In this document: positions 14,665 through 14,892 of the stretch, in pieces | Layout: each line of letters starts with the position of its first letter | Numbering within the stretch: position 1 is the stretch's first letter | Assembly (NCBI GenBank): GCA_964395665.1 | Contig: CAYNDH010000115.1 | Location: 1-14,892, forward strand | Origin: JAEZAF01 sp964395665 | GTDB lineage: Bacteria > Chloroflexota > Anaerolineae > Aggregatilineales > Phototrophicaceae | Length of the DNA: 14,892 bases | Reading direction: 5' to 3' | Position numbers and translations under genes: made by a program | The notes under the pieces: generated by a model | The model's database searches: none | Told to the model about the DNA's origin: nothing | Seen by the model: the letters and a program-made list of their open reading frames with translations, nothing else

Positions 14665-14892
14665 CCCTTATCCCCGGTGGTGATGCACGGCGGCGGCTAG
14701 CGGCGGTTTTCGGCTGCAATTTCGGCGATGTGATCCCGCTTCAGGTTCAAAATCGGCTTGCAGCGGCGGCGGCGGCGCAAAAATTTTATGCCGCTGCAAT
14801 TTTGCGCTGCTGTGAAAGATGCCGTGTTAAGGTGCTGGACTGTCCAGTATAGCACGGATGTTCGGGTTGTGCGGTTCGATTTTTCAAACGGA
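14665..14892. other. Terminal non-coding or degraded region
   Basis: No complete gene. The region contains a CGG-trinucleotide run (about 14762-14777) and two interleaved 8-bp inverted repeats: GCAGCGGC/GCCGCTGC (14760-14767, 14790-14797) and GCGCAAAA/TTTTGCGC (14775-14782, 14800-14807). A 13-bp palindrome (14835-14847) abuts a leftward extended -10. Leftward, a frame open to the window edge ends at TAG 14697-14699. Only its last ~18 codons (LNLKRDHIAEIAAENRR) look protein-like, recalling the first helix of MNT-type nucleotidyltransferases, so this may be a decayed fragment. Confidence 0.4.
14835..14854 (-). promoter_or_regulatory. Palindrome overlapping an extended -10 element
   Basis: CTGGAC-T-GTCCAG (14835-14847) is a perfect 13-bp palindrome. 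It overlaps by 2 bp the leftward extended -10 TGCTATACT (14846-14854), the usual geometry of a repressor operator. No intact gene with a ribosome site follows leftward, so the promoter may be a relic or may serve a small RNA. Confidence 0.4.

Overview
The window is moderately GC-rich bacterial chromosome (by eye a little over half G+C). It carries nine complete genes and one partial gene, with no rRNA, tRNA, CRISPR array or intact transposase. Several exported or membrane proteins carry long Thr/Pro-rich linkers ahead of LysM, SH3-like or formylglycine-enzyme-like modules. There is also a CHAD protein, soluble PAS and REC histidine kinases, and short palindromic repeats ending in TGTAGGG-type sequence. 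This mix is most reminiscent of Chloroflexota (Anaerolineae-like). That placement is an inference from style, not from a marker gene.

Layout. Positions 1-834 hold the 3' part of an arginase gene, which meets head-on a LysM lipoprotein gene (complement 840-1898). A 107-bp divergent promoter region with three phased repeats separates that gene from pncC (2006-2500). Next come a membrane-anchored SUMF1/FGE-like protein (2734-4281) and a strong terminator. A 450-bp gene-free stretch follows, holding a MITE-like element packed with inverted repeats and a 4 x 15 bp palindromic array. A soluble PAS-PAS histidine kinase (4835-6418) then converges on dnaN (complement 6596-7741) across a shared terminator and a second palindromic repeat. 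An exported beta-propeller/SH3-like protein (complement 7935-9629) is divergent from an exported SIMPL-domain protein (9929-10678). A CHAD-domain gene (complement 10817-11887) is divergent from a REC-histidine kinase (12328-13572), which is followed 6 bp later by an EamA/DMT transporter (13579-14664). The last 228 bp are non-coding or degraded and include a palindrome overlapping an extended -10 element.

How they fit together. The only convincing operon is REC-kinase plus transporter. Most other genes look like single units with their own terminators. The PAS kinase has no adjacent response regulator and the REC-kinase has its receiver at the N-terminus, so they could form a phosphorelay; this is speculative. 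The best non-coding signal is the 4492-4726 element. I did not find a convincing undescribed multi-gene system. The genes are mostly recognisable families in an ordinary chromosomal context.
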